From Glebionis coronaria (Eukaryota > Streptophyta > Magnoliopsida > Asterales > Asteraceae), in assembly GCA_025667525.1 (NCBI GenBank), contig CM046877.1, positions 619,580,580-619,644,579 of the forward strand: DNA of 64,000 nt, in the 5' to 3' direction. Every line of letters begins with the position of its first letter. Within the stretch, counting starts at the first letter, position 1. The notes beneath the pieces are model-generated. The model was not told the DNA's origin and searched no databases. It saw only the letters and a list, made by a program, of their open reading frames with translations. Positions 19,634 to 33,719 of the stretch are shown here, piece after piece. A program made the translations under genes and the position numbers.

Positions 19634-21609
19634 CTCGACCTAATGAAACCTTTGTCAGAAAGTTCCTTTAGTTGTTCAGCTAGCTCCTTCATCTCTGCTG
19701 GTGCTAAGCGGTATGGTGCTCTAGCAACAGGTGCAACACCTGGTGTAAGCTCTATGTGAAACTCCACTTGTCGCGTTGGTGGTAATCCTGGTAAGTCTTC
19801 TGGAAATACATCTGGAAAATCTCTAAGGATTGGTACATCTTCAACCTTCTTCTCATGATCTTCTTCTTCCTCCTTTTGCGTTACTTGAACCAAGAACACT
19901 GGACATCCCTTCTCAATGTATCTTTGGGTTCTAATACATGAGATGACTTCCAGTCTCGATCTATTCTTCACTCCAATTCTTTCGCCTTGTATGATTAGTA
20001 CATCGTTCCCATAAGGAACACGAACGCACTTCTCATGACATACAATTTCCGCGTGCTGCTTCGACATCCAGTCCATTCCAATGATGACATCAAAACTTCC
20101 TAGTTCTATGGGGATTAAGTTGATATTGAACGAATGATCTTGTAACCTTAGACTACATCCTTTCAGAATAGCATCGGTGGTCACTGACTTCCCATCGGCT
20201 AGTTGTACGTTATACTTAATATCTAATGCAGTAGGGGTAATATTTAGGCGTTCACTAAATGCAGATGACACAAAAATCCTATCCGCACCAGAATCAAATA
20301 GTATTGAAGCATAGTTGTTATTGACTAGGAACGTACCAGTTACAACATTGTTGTCTTGCACTGCAGCCTCAGCACACAAATGATACACCTTGCTAGGTGC
20401 CGTAAATCCTCCTGGAGCACTAGTTGTGGCTTGGTTATTTCCTCCCCGGTTCCCCTGGTTCTGCCTCTGGTTGCCTTGGTTGTGTTTTTGGTTGCCTCGA
20501 ATTTGATTACCACGACCTTGGTTCCCACTGCTTGGACACTTATTCTTGTAATGCCCTTTCTCTCCACACCCAAAACAAGTAACATTCGCTCCTTGTCCAC
20601 CTTGGGTTCCCGGTCCTCTTTGGTTAGCAGGACGGGGTAGAGCTCGGCACTCCTTTGCCTTATGTCCAGCCTTTCTACAGTTGTAGCATGTAGGAGGACA
20701 TGCTCCCTCGTGGTGTCGGCCACACTTCTCATAGAAAGGAAATCTCCCAACATAGTTACTAGTATCACCTTGCCCAGCAGTAAACACTCTAGCCACCTCT
20801 TGACGCTTGTTCTGATTGTAGTTATTAGTGTTGTTGATATTGTTGTTGAAGTGATTACCAGACCATTTCCTCTTGTCTCCAGCATTCTCCCCTAACTCTT
20901 GCACCACTTGGTACATCAAACTCTGAGCCATATCAATTGCCTCATACAAGTCATTCGGCTTTGATGAAGTCACATTCCCTTTGATGTTCAAAGGTAAACC
21001 TTCAATGTATCGCTCCAACAATCGGTCATTGTTGGGCACCATTTCGGGACATAACATAATTAGCTCTTGAAAGCGCTGATTGTAAGTAGTAAGGGCATTT
21101 CCCTTTTCTTTCAAATTCCATAGCTCAACCTCCATTTGTTTGACTTCATTTCGTGGACAATACTTGTTAACAAACATAGCCTTGAACTCACTCCAAGGTG
21201 TAGCTTGTGCAACATCAATGGTCACTACACGAGCATAAACATTCCACCAGGTCAAAGCACTATCCACCAATGTGCTTGATGCAAACTTCACCTTATCAGC
21301 TTCAGCAACATTGCTAATCCCAAATTGAGATTCCAACTTCTCAAACCATCTAGTCAAACCCACTGCACCTTCAGTACCACGGACACTCACTTGTGTAACC
21401 GAGCGAAATTCCTTGTAGGTGCAGGTCCGTGCATCGGTAACAGTGGCTCCTCGGTTTGTCTCCTCTTGCGTGCTCGCTGCACGGGTCACTTCAGCTGCTG
21501 CGAGTGCCTCGGCCACTCGTTCCGCGATCATCTGGCTGAGCATGACCGGTTCAATTCCACCGGTAGCGGCTGGTGGATTCTGCGTCTCAGATCTTCGGAC
21601 GGGTGCCAT
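19634..21609 (-). CDS. Tekay gag and protease (5' part of gag-pol)
   Basis: Open frame of about 660 codons from MAPVRRSETQ. It has the gag core (TYKEFRSVTQVSVRGTEG, RWFEKLESQF, SALTWWNVYAR, FVNKYCPRNEVKQMEVELW, YNQRFQELIMLCPEMV), two CCHC knuckles (CYNCRKAGHKAKEC and CFGCGEKGHYKNKC), the aspartic protease (SILFDSGADRIFVSSAF, then VIIGMDWMSKQHAEI) and the linker to RT (DVFPEDLPGLPPTRQVEFHIELTPG split by the usual spacing, then APYRLAPAEM and KGFIRSSS). It is uninterrupted up to the AGGAA site of the Copia insertion; the last few residues of the open frame (LLGIN) come from the Copia LTR. It supplies capsid, RNA binding and maturation. The true continuation is RT at 7618 downward. Confidence 0.93.
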
Positions 21610-21928
21610 AATCTAAAAGGTAAACAAGATAATAAGGTTTTGCCAGATATAACAGTCATGACACATACGACACGGTAATGTAATGCTCAACAGTATAAAC
21701 AAACAAGACATGTATAAATACCCATAAATAGCCCGTGTTGGGGACATTGACATAACATATAGCAATTATTGTTCAGACCACTTGTATCCCATATAACATA
21801 ACTCAGATTTTGTTGTTGCACATGTACCCCATATAAATATATCTCGTAATTGTTAAATCACATGTATCCCATTTATTGTATATTTTATATTGTTGAATCA
21901 CTTGATTCCAATAATAATCGTTCATTAC

Positions 21929-23392
<1,464 letters not shown>

Positions 23393-23459
<67 letters not shown>
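23393..23459. repeat. TA-dinucleotide array between two TIR elements
   Basis: About 65 bp of alternating T and A, joining the right end of TIR element 1 to the left end of TIR element 2. Confidence 0.95.
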
Positions 23460-23463
<4 letters not shown>

Positions 23464-23873
23464 TAGTGTAACTTTCTTTTCAGAACCATTTTTAGTGTGA
23501 GAACTATCACAACCATGTTTTTACTCCTAATAATACACAATGTACAACATAATAATGCAAAATGACAATTTTGAAAATACTTACAACTTAATTTTAATGC
23601 AGAATTTAATACGGGGGCAAAGTGGGAATTTAATTAGTCCTCAAAAATAGCTATTTTCACATATCTTAAATTTTTCGTATATCTTTTTCAGATCCATTTT
23701 TTCCTGTATCAATCTCAATCGTACCACACACACACCACATAAAAAACCAAGCGATCTATTTTTTAATTGGACTCATACCACCACATCACAACCTTCCGTT
23801 TAAAGATCTAATTAAAAAACCAAACATGATCACTTACGGTTGGATTGTTTACCGGCGAAATCGATAGCGAAAT

Positions 23874-25212
23874 ATGAGCGATCGTTGGAGATTAAACTTG
23901 TGGCGACATTTTTTATGTCAGGTACATAAATGAAGACATCAAATAAAAATTTATAGGTATATAAATTCTTTTCATCGATTGGTTAGATCGGCTTATAAAT
24001 TGATATTTTCTTTTGAATAAGTTCTCTATTTTTCAAACAAGATCTTGATTTTTTTAGATCAGTTGATCGATTCATTTTCTTCTAAGTGGTTGGATTTGTG
24101 TTTTTTTTATTTTTTTAGTATGTCTTAAATGTTAGGTTTTATTCCAATTATACTGTATGGTTTAGTTACATTTAAAAAAAAGATTGTATGGATTCCGAAT
24201 ATAGATGAAATGTTCATTTACTTGATTCGAATACGGCTTCTTTATTGTCGAGTACCTAGTTATTTGCAATATCCTGTTATGTTTTGTTACTTATTTTGAT
24301 CTAATTAGTTCAATCATTTTTTATCATAATGGGTTTGTGTGACTAGACAAGTGCTAACAGAGGATAATAATACAATTAGAATTGTTCATATAATATTTAG
24401 AAATTTTTGGTTATGATCTTGGTTTACAATAAGTAAAGTGTGACCTTAAAGTACCGTATATTCTTTTTATTAACTTGAATATTTATTTTGAATATGGGAT
24501 GCATGGACGTGAGTGTTGATCTTGCTAGATAATGTAGGAGTGTAGACGTAGTGTGGAATTTAAGACACGGAAACCTTGAGCCATGGTTTCTTTGTCAAGA
24601 AATTTATGTCGAAATTGTGAATTATGATGTATATATACGACTATTGAAGGAAACATGTATGTTTTTATTAAAGCGTACATATATGTTTTAAAGACCTCGA
24701 TGATAAATGAAGGTAGTGTATGTATATTCTTTGACTTCAAAGAACATACATGTACTAGTTCCGTTTTTTATTAAGTTCTTTAAAACATATACGCACGCCT
24801 TTAAAGAAAATACATGCACTACTTTCGTTTTACTTTTTATTTCACAAGATTGTGTGATTTGAATAAAATACTAATGTTTAATGTTTTATACCTTTTATTG
24901 CATCGGGTGTGATTTGTTGCATAGTTTGATATAAACCCGTGGTACTTGTATGTTTTAAGGTATTAAAATAACGAAAACGTGGGCATATATGTTTTAAATT
25001 GGACATAAATGTTTAGATTATGTATGCATGTTTACTACTTGTTTATAATAAAAATATAACAATTTTTGTGATTTCAGGTTATGGGCATGGTTGATAAAGA
25101 TGAGGATCAAGACCAATATAAAAGAGAAATTGATAATGACAATGATGTAAAGATACATATGGAGAATGAGTTACAAGTCTGTATTCAGAAACACGGTTAC
25201 ACTTACACATAA
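23874..25212 (+). CDS. Two-exon small ORF in TIR element 2 (hypothetical)
   Basis: A candidate first exon at 23874-23921 starts ATGAGCGATCGTTGG (MSDRWRLNLW, 16 codons) and ends CAG before a GTACAT donor. A candidate second exon starts after TGATTTCAG at 25078 and reads 44 codons (VMGMVDKDEDQDQ, KIHMENELQVCIQKHG) to TAA at 25210-25212. Both exons are exact multiples of three and the splice borders are canonical, so a 60-residue acidic peptide is predicted across a 1.16 kb intron. It could be a host gene fragment captured by the element or the remains of its own gene. No family recognised; it may not be expressed. Confidence 0.35.
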
Positions 25213-25437
25213 CGATCATGAGATTGTCAAATGAAGAGACATGCATGTACATATACGGAAACCCCCATATCTTGTGTTAAATTAGTGCACAATTGTATAA
25301 TTTGTATGGTACTTCGTATGATATTATTTATATTTAGTTGTTATGTTTCAATATTATATTTTGAATTCTAAAGCAATGTTCGCTACATAATATACGTGAT
25401 TACCATCTTAAACAAAACACAATAAAAGTCTATATGT

Positions 25438-25606
25438 AAAACATACATGTTTTATCGAGAAACATGCATGTTTTAACGAAAAACATACATGTTTTAATCG
25501 AAAAACATACATGTTTTAATCGAAAAACATACATGTTTTTATCGAAAAACATACATGTTTTTATCGAAAAACATACATGTTTTTTATCGAAAAACATACA
25601 TGTACT
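25438..25606. repeat. ACATACATGTTTT tandem array in TIR element 2
   Basis: Seven or eight copies of an approximately 24-27 bp unit combining AAAACATACATG with TTTTATCG or TTTTAATCG. Each copy has the palindrome ACATGT, so it can form small hairpins. Similar ACATACATGT words are scattered upstream (24650-24830, 24960-25030). Confidence 0.9.
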
Positions 25607-25815
25607 TAGTTTTTTTCCTAAAAAAAGAAAAAATAAAAACCCATTATTTTTGAAAATTAAGGGTTTTGAAAAACATTAAAAAAAGTCCAAAAAAATAATA
25701 TTTTACTATTATGCCCTTATCATTTAAAATAAATATTTTAATGTTGTTAAATTCTTATTGGTTTATTATGGTTCTGATAGTTCTGACACTAATAATGGTT
25801 CTGATAAGAAAGCCC

Positions 25816-25818
<3 letters not shown>

Positions 25819-25881
<63 letters not shown>
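25819..25881. repeat. TA-dinucleotide array right of TIR element 2
   Basis: About 63 bp of alternating T and A; forms the right border of TIR element 2. Confidence 0.95.
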
Positions 25882-25883
<2 letters not shown>

Positions 25884-25990
25884 TCACATATGTATACATA
25901 CTTAATACATACAATCCGTATGATAATCAACTAAACACATAGCAGTTATAGTCTAGAGTTACTAAATGCAACCTAGTTCTCTATAACCAT

Positions 25991-26003
25991 GGCTCTGATA
26001 CCA
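25991..26003 (-). other. Tekay primer-binding site (initiator tRNA-Met)
   Basis: Plus strand GGCTCTGATACCA, element sense TGGTATCAGAGCC, separated by three bases from the 5' LTR end at 26007. The same arrangement occurs on the plus strand at 36382. Confidence 0.92.
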
Positions 26004-26006
26004 ATC

Positions 26007-29000
26007 TGTCACACTCCCAAAATATCATAGTATAATGGCAACAAGGGAGTGGTGACGTCATGATTATCATTCACACAGTTACAAAGAACGACCTCTAAAT
26101 GAGACGTTCAAAAAATTGATCACTTGCATTTGATAAAATAAAGAGTTTTAACATAGTGCGGAAGCATAAAAACTGGTCACAGATACAAAAACATAGTTTT
26201 CAAATGGTACAAATGATCTTTATTTTCAATAGAAATGACGGCAGTGCATGAGACCTCACATAGCATCTTCATTCTTAATACCTGAGAAAAACATTGCTAA
26301 AGCGTCAACATAAAGTTGGAGAGTTCATAGGTTTAGTTAATTTGAAGTGTTTAATGAACCACAAGATTTTCCCAAACATGATGACAATATAAAAAATACA
26401 AAGTCATCATAAAAGCATTTATTACAGTCTAAGCTCGTGACACCGAAGCGTTAACAACACCGGCAGTATAATCATATAAATGTAGCCCAACTGGATGCCT
26501 AAACCCACGACATCCTATCTCAGACTCAAATGAAATTGTGCCCGCTTGTCCTCTGTTGGACCAAGACGGACAGGGGTGTCAACCCCGATAGATCTATCCA
26601 TAACATTCGCGCTTACACAAAGTAATTAACGGTTCACGATTCACGGGCCAAAGCAACTAGGTTTTTAGTGGGACTTAGACTAGTATATAAATCAGTTAAT
26701 GCACTTGTGTTCATACGTTAAATCAAGCAATGTCTCACCCCAAAAAGCAGTAAAAGCAGTTAAAAAGTGGGGCTATAAACTCACCTCAAATGATAGTCAA
26801 GTAAAAGTAATCAAGTAGTAGGCACGGAAAAATGCTCGCAACAACGTCAACCCGAACCGCAGCCTAGCAATAGTAATAATGACTAACTAAGCTAAAAATA
26901 AGGCAAATAAATAATCATTCCTATATTACATTGTACTTGCACCAATTAATTAATAATTAAAAATATTTACTTTTTATTTCAAAAGTTAAACTATATATTA
27001 AAATGTCGAAGTTTATAAATAAAACTCACACAAAAAAATTAATTTAAAATTACACAAGACATACCCTTTAGAAAATTAGACGCGACAATTAATTATATTT
27101 TTAGTTGGATCAATCGGTAATTGGTCTCTATCTATGTCCAATAATAGTCCAAGTCTCAGTTCAATACAGTCCATATAATAATACGGTTCTAATCCTAATT
27201 TTTGTCCAATAAATATATCATTCTTTTTGTCTTATTATTTTTAGTGTCAATTAATATGAAGGTAAAAAATAAATAAATAAAGTGATCGTCCCTTCTGGGT
27301 CGTCCATAAATAAATTATGAGACCCTTGCTCGGGACCCACTTTAATTGGGTCTTTTAGTTCGGTTAGAGTCAAAAGAAAGGGGACTCGGCATATACGACT
27401 TACACGAAGAATGCCTACTCCCACGCTCCACTCGCGAACCGTGACACCAATTTAGTCTGGGTTAAATTATATTAATATTTATTTAATATTTATTAAATTT
27501 TAATTTTTAAGTTTAAATAAATTAAGGGGTCAAATTTTGATAAGTCTACTAATTAAGCGGGGCTTAATTTTTCTATTAACTCTAAATACTAGTAATAAGT
27601 TGTACAATGATGTAGTCATGGTCATGGTTTTTGTCCCCCCCCCCTGCTCCCCAAATCTGACTTACTGTCAACACAAACAAAAGGAATTGTGTACTTTTGT
27701 TTTGTATAAAAAAAACATGTATGCATTCCTTTGGTCTATTGATTCTGACGCAGGAAACAACAACAAAGCAAAATAAACGCAACGCCATGTTCAAGCTGTG
27801 CCTTCCTTCGCAAATTGCGGACTCATTTCTTAATGTTTTTCGACGATTTAAAAAGCATGATGATTCTTACGGTCTCGACTACAAATCCTACGACAAAAAC
27901 GCGACACTTACACGTGAATTCGACCTGTTTTACTTGAAAGAAGCTATAAGTTACACAAAAACTCAAAACACATTTTTAGTTCGAATAAATCCCAACTTTT
28001 CGTCTAAATGTCTTGTTTTACTCATATGTGATACACTTACTTTCGAAAATATACTTTTGTTCATGTTTTTAACGTACCCATTTAGCCATTTTTAAACCAA
28101 AAAGTTATGATTTCATGTAGAACTTGTTTAGTAGTTGCAAGAAATAGTTTTTAGATGTGCAAGTACAAGTAATATGTTATAAATGAAAATAAAACAAAGA
28201 TTTAGAGGCTTACGAAGCTATGAGAATCGATGAAACAAGAACACACGAACCAACTATCTAAACGAACCCTTAACTTGAAACCTTAGCTCGCCTTAAACCC
28301 CGAATGACAAACCGAAGCCGAAACCAATTCTTCCTAGCTCAAACCCACGAATGGAACCTTACTCGAGCTCCAATGAACTAAACCCGAAACCAAACCCTAC
28401 TATACTCGCGTACATTCATCATGGTTGTGTTCTTGTTGGATGTGTTTTGTATATGTGTAAGTGATTTGTGTTTGAGTTTAGATTTGAAGAATAGTTTGAA
28501 AAGGAAATATAGATGAAGATATTGAGTTGGGGGGGGGGGGGGGTTGTAGATGTCACAGCAGAAAGAAGAAATGAGGTAGGATTTGTGTTTGTGTATCATC
28601 TGATATGGGAGAAAGTGAGAAGAATAAGGTTTAGTTAAATATTTGAAGTATAGTAGTCTTTGGCCATCTTTCGGGTGTTGTAAGTTTTGTATCTCTATTT
28701 TGGGGAAAGAACCAAGATAGCAAAATACTTGTTTTTGGCTCTACCGACTTCATACAAAAGTTGTGAGCTTTTGGGCTTGGATCAATGGGAAACATATACT
28801 AAGGTAGGTGGTTGTAAAAAAAAATTAAAAGTAGGATGATAGTTTTTATTGTTTGTTTATTAGATGAGGTTAGTGGAGGATTTTATTTATTTAGAATAGT
28901 ATGTGTTGAAGTTTTAATGGTAGAATTAAAATAGGGATAAAGTGTATTAGTGTAACAATGTAAGGAAATTTTTTTAGGTAGGATGAAATGGTAAAGGGTA

Positions 29001-29256
29001 AGTATTTTTTGTGTATGGCAAAAGGTTAGCTTAACTAGTTAACGTTAAATATTTAGGCTCGAACGATGATGTGATGTATGACACGATTTCCTAATGACTC
29101 CAAATAATGCTATGTACATATAATTAACACATAAAAAAAACCATGATATTCCATAAATATGAAATAACTTCTCAATTTTTTAAATCCACAAGGTCCAAAG
29201 CTCAAATTAAATAAATACATGGGAAAAATAAAGATGGAAAATTGACGGATGTCACA
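26007..29256 (-). repeat. Tekay 5' LTR (3.25 kb)
   Basis: Begins TGTCACACTCCC beside the PBS and ends GACGGATGTCACA, so the ends are inverted copies of TGTGACA. Its outer 590 bp match the partial 3' LTR at 849-1442. It has long homopolymers (C run near 27637, G run near 28531) that may be slippage or assembly artefacts. Open stretches inside it, such as 27697-28095, have no recognisable protein content. Removing it joins DNA that matches 37306-37320, showing the pre-insertion sequence. Confidence 0.88.
27637..27649. repeat. C homopolymer run in the Tekay LTR
   Basis: A run of about nine or ten C residues before TGCTCCCC. A second run of about 15 G residues is at 28530-28544. No other function is visible. 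Confidence 0.85.
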
Positions 29257-32200
29257 GGTTGGTTTTGGTGATGGGTTTTGTGCCTTGTTGTGGCATGGTG
29301 AGATGGTGAGATGGTGATTACTCGTATGGAAAAACGAGTTTATGACGCGATCGATTGACTTGACATGTATGATAACGAGTATGTTTTGGGAGATTTAATA
29401 GGTATATATATGCGGATGTATATATACTAGTATGTGTTAAGTTATGATATATGGTCGTTCTGTAGTTATTAACTTATTATAATTTGAACGTACCTTGTGT
29501 TTGCTCGTGTTTTATGGTGCTGGAGTTTAATGGGGTTCCAACGACGTTTTGAGTCTTTTGAGGTATGTCTACATTCGGGTATGTATTTAATTAATGAGAA
29601 CTACTAAATTTTCTTGCAAATAAGTGTGGCTGATTATAGGAAAATGGTTTTGAAAATAATATGTAAGTGTATGGTATGATATCGTGACTTACATATTTTT
29701 TTTAAGTTTGTAGTAGTAAGCTATAAAAAAAATTTTGTCTTGAAAATAATTGGATTAGTTTTCTATGTAACATGTGATAATACATATTAAAGGGGTAAAG
29801 AAATTTTACAAAAATTTTCTTAAGTATAGTTAAAATTTTAGAAGTCTTAACTAGACGACAAGAGTAAAAAGGGAGATTTTATTATAGTAATGATAATAAT
29901 AACACCACACCTTGTAAACGTGTAGTAGTTTAGTTATAACCAGCCTAAAGGGGTTTTATAAAATAATAATAATAATATAGAATATAATAAAAAAACACGG
30001 TATTTTATAAACATGTATTGGTTTCATAATAACAAGTGAAATAAGTTTAATATGAGTAAACAAGATAATGGTTAGAATAAGATTGTAGTATACTAACTAT
30101 TTGATATCTGGATAAAATGATGAAGATAAACGGATGAGTTATTAGTTAAAAATGAGTGTGATTGATTTTAGTAGTATTGGAGTTTGGTTCTTATGAGAAG
30201 TAACTAATTGGGACGAAAGTTAAAAAATTTCTAAGGTATCGAGATTTGGTAATACTAATCGTGAAGAGTTTGAATTTTTCGTTGTTGGCACACTCCATTG
30301 ATCTTTCGGATTACATTGTTTTGTTTTCAGTTGTTTTGGCTAGGGTTCGTTTTACCCTATATTTTATTTTGGGACACGATTGTTTGGAATTCTTTGGTTA
30401 CACATCATGGTTGATTTATTTATGCGGTTGTGGGAACGTTAGGATGAGAGAATAGAGTTGGGTAGAATTACTTATGGTTAGATACTATAATGGAGAGATG
30501 TGTTTTGGTTTTAAGGTTGGTTGAAGTACCATTAGGAGAATTGATGAAAGTACTAATGGATGTGAGGGTAGAGTAGAAAGTTTATACTAATGGAAAGGTT
30601 GGGCAAGTAACACGCAAGGGATTGGTATAGTTATGGAGGCAAGGTAGTAGTAGACACGTGAAGGAAAACAGGAATGTGAAAGAATGATTGGTAGGAGGCT
30701 GATTAACGGTGAAGTACAACAAGTAAGGAAGGGTGAGCCATTAAGGGGTTGAAGTACTTTTAGAAATATTGTGGTAGATGAGTTGAAGTTTGAAGCTACT
30801 GGTAGTGTGAAGTTCCTAGGTAACATCATGGACACGAGAAGGAGTGCGTAAAGAGCTACATCGCGAAGCAAGGAGCTGAAAGGACTACGTGTCGGCTGCA
30901 AGAAGGATGCAAGAGATTTCGAAGGAGTCACAAAAGTTTCAAGGGTTGGAAAGGTGACAAGCACTATGATGGGAAATTTACGTATGGTTCGTGACGAAGA
31001 AGGGCAGATCGAGTATCGGGGTGGAGCTACAAAGAGTTGAACCAGTGGATCGTGATGAAGTGAATACATGACATGGGAGATTAAGAACTCGTGGAAGTAA
31101 CAAGGGGAGTCGAGTGACTATGCGGATAGAATTTTTGTGGCAATCAATATCGAGGGATGAGAAGTGAAGCTGAGCTGAATAAGTTTCGTGGAGAAGTGAT
31201 TAGAGAGTCGGTTTGTGAAGGTGTTATGAAAGATCTTTGGAAGAGACAGCTACGCATTATCCAATGCACTAGTGATTTCCATAGATTTGATGAATGAAGT
31301 ATGGAATTTTTGTTGGACGGGATAGTATAGGAATAAGGGAGAACCATGGAAGGAGAGAACCAAGTATTCCTAGAAGATGATGATTGAAAGTAACTCATGT
31401 TGGGTGCAAGGTCAAAGTAGAAGTATGAGATTTGAATAAGAATTCAGAGTATGGCTTAGTAGGAAAATGGAAACTAATGTGGGTATAAGATGAGAGTGTG
31501 ATCCGCATGGAATCACATGAAACTCTAGTCTTTCCCTATTAGGAGGGAGTAGGAGAACTAGTTGTGAGAAAAACAAGTGAAGCTACTTGGAAAATTTTGG
31601 CGTATAGACGACTAGATAGACTTAGTTAGTGGAGCTGAATTATTATATCTGCCTAGAATGCTAGAGGCATTTGGGGTATGAGACGTAGAGAATGATCTAT
31701 ACAGATCATGAACGTCTCCAACACATATTTAATCATCTTGATTGAACATTTGGAAAAGGTGATGGGTGGAGTTAAGTGATGAAAGAAAATTGCAAGGCCA
31801 AGTACCATCTGGGAAAGGCAAGCATGGTTGATGAGACATGGAATAAGAAGAATGAAGTGAAGATGAGACAAACTTTAACTATATGGATGACATATTATGG
31901 TGGTTTGGATGAACGATGTAGGTTGCACGAGTTGAGTTGTCTAAAGCAGAGAACGCGTCAACATGTATGTTGCGTGGCTTGGACAATCATATGGAGGAAA
32001 TGGACGTAGACTATACTTCCTACATAGATAGGAGTAGCTTAGAAAGGGCGATGTAAGGACGAAGTTGGTGGAAAGGGATACATAATGGGGGTGGATGATT
32101 AAGTACGACGAGAGTTGGGTGATAGTCGATAGACTGACTAATTCATCTCATATTTCAAGAGGAATGAGAAGTCACGTAGTTGAGAAGTTGGAAGGATTGC

Positions 32201-33719
32201 GTACGGATGTGATGGAATAGGGGGTTTTGCGTAAAAGTTAGCTTAATATGTATGGAATGCCTTATGAAGGATTATGGCAAGGGAAGAAATGATGGGAAGC
32301 ATCACATCGTGATGTATGGTATGAGTTGAGGAAGAAGAAGGAAGTGTGTATAGAAGCGAAGCATGAATGAAATAGGTCGAGATAGGAACCAAAGGTAAAA
32401 CTTTGGTAGAGCCTAATGAGTAGAATAAAGCACAACGCAGGCAAATACTGTCGTAGTGTGGAAAAGGAAATGACACTGACCTATACTGATTGTTTAGGAG
32501 GCTTAGTATCGATAATCGAAAGGATGAGGAGTTATAGGTGTGATGTGCCATAGGGACGAAGGGCTTGGTCTAACTGAGACAAGATGAGGAGCAATGTGAC
32601 CTTAAAGGTAAGACATTGTGTAGGTATAAAGGAAGTGTTGAGTATAAAAAAATAATGAAGAAAAGTAAGAGAGAAGTGTATAGGTTCTACTAATGAGCTA
32701 TCCAAATTTAATGGAAGTAGTTGTAGCATGGGTTTGGATGGTAGTTGATAGACTAACTGAGATAATCGTCCTTTTGATGATGTGTATAGATCATAAGTTG
32801 ATTTGGATTGGAAGAACTAATGGATATGTGAAAGACCGTCATAGGTCCCTTTGTAAGGAAATTGTAATTTTTAAGTAGTTTGGGGTACGGAATAAAGGGA
32901 GTTGATGAACATGATTGGATATGAGTATATCCAGCTAACTGGAAAAGGATAGGCAAGTGAGATATTTATACAACCTTAGGTGTTACACTGGGGGCATGGG
33001 TGATTGATCTAGAGGTAGTTAGGAAACTCGTTAGTGATGGCTGAGTTTTCATATAATGATAGTTATCATACTAGAAGTCGATAAATGCCATTTGAGGCAC
33101 TATATGAAAGGATATGGTGAGTTGTCCCCATTGTGGACTAGAATTGGTAAAAGAGGCTATTAATGTGGTATTGATGTTTGTGGAAAGGATGAGAGCACAA
33201 GGGATGCTATGTAGAAAAGGAGGAAACCACTAGAGTTAGTGACAAAGTTATGTAGGAAGTTTCACCCATAGTAACAGGTGGTATGTTTTGGTAAAATGGA
33301 AGAGTTGATGTAGAGTTTTGTAGGTCCATTTATGATCTTTGGAAAGATCGGACCAGTAGCTTATGAGCATAGAATTACCTGGGGGAAATGAGTGGTATAC
33401 ATGTTATATTTCGTGTATTAAGATTGGTAAATGTTGATTGAGAATGCATATTTGCATGTACGGTTATTCGGGATTTGTTTTAATAAGAGTTTGTTTTATC
33501 AAAGAGTCATTTGTGAGATTTATTGACTGTGAGGTCAAGAGTTTGGCAATGAATTTAAATATTGTTGGTTAGTATATGTGGTAATTTGAGACTTGAACTA
33601 AAGTTCACGTGGAAATGAGAGGAGTTCATTTAGAACAAGTATCCACAGTTGTTTGCTAATGGTATGTTTTGATCCTAAGGAGTAAATCTCGGGACGAGAT
33701 TTCTATTAGGAGGGAGTGA
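29257..33719 (+). pseudogene. Decayed chromovirus internal region, first copy (5'-truncated by Tekay)
   Basis: Matches 37311-41772 almost throughout, at an offset near 8,053 bp, with only scattered differences. It starts exactly at the Tekay LTR boundary and ends at a polypurine tract. No long sense frame remains. Integrase-like fragments can still be read, for instance AEFSYNDSYHTRSR-stop-MPFEALYE near 33038-33110 and a VDRLTEI fragment near 32745, which places it in the same chromovirus group as Tekay. The same in-frame TAA is present in both copies, so decay preceded the duplication. The long minus-strand open stretches (for example 30587-31069) are antisense accidents. Confidence 0.8.
33706..33719 (+). 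other. Polypurine tract, first internal copy
   Basis: TTAGGAGGGAGTGA immediately before the LTR start TGTGACAATCG. Confidence 0.85.

Larger units (their letters stand above)
23460..25818. mobile_element. TIR element 2 in the TA array, with gene-like exons
   Basis: The left end reads GTAACTTTCTTTTCAGAACC, then TTAGTGTGAGAACTATCA and CAACCAT. The reverse complement of the right end reads GGGCTTTCTTATCAGAACC, then TTAGTGTCAGAACTATCAG and AACCATAATA. The inverted repeats are about 55 bp long and roughly 80 percent identical, and both ends meet TA arrays. The interior is AT-rich, has two exon-like segments (23874-23921 and 25078-25212) and an array of ACATACATGTTTT words. No transposase is seen, so it is non-autonomous. 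Superfamily is unclear; Mutator-like is possible. Confidence 0.65.

Noticed and set aside
25438..25606. Regular repeats that look superficially like a CRISPR array
   Set aside because: The units are contiguous without unique spacers, in a plant nuclear transposon; CRISPR does not apply.
27697..28095. 132-codon plus-strand frame in the Tekay LTR
   Set aside because: Antisense to the LTR transcript, no recognisable domain, and the LTR copy at the left edge is not available to show conservation.
30587..31069. 160-codon minus-strand open frame, with counterparts near 38768 and 40294
   Set aside because: It lies antisense to a decayed chromovirus gag-pol, has no family resemblance and is broken in the other copy.
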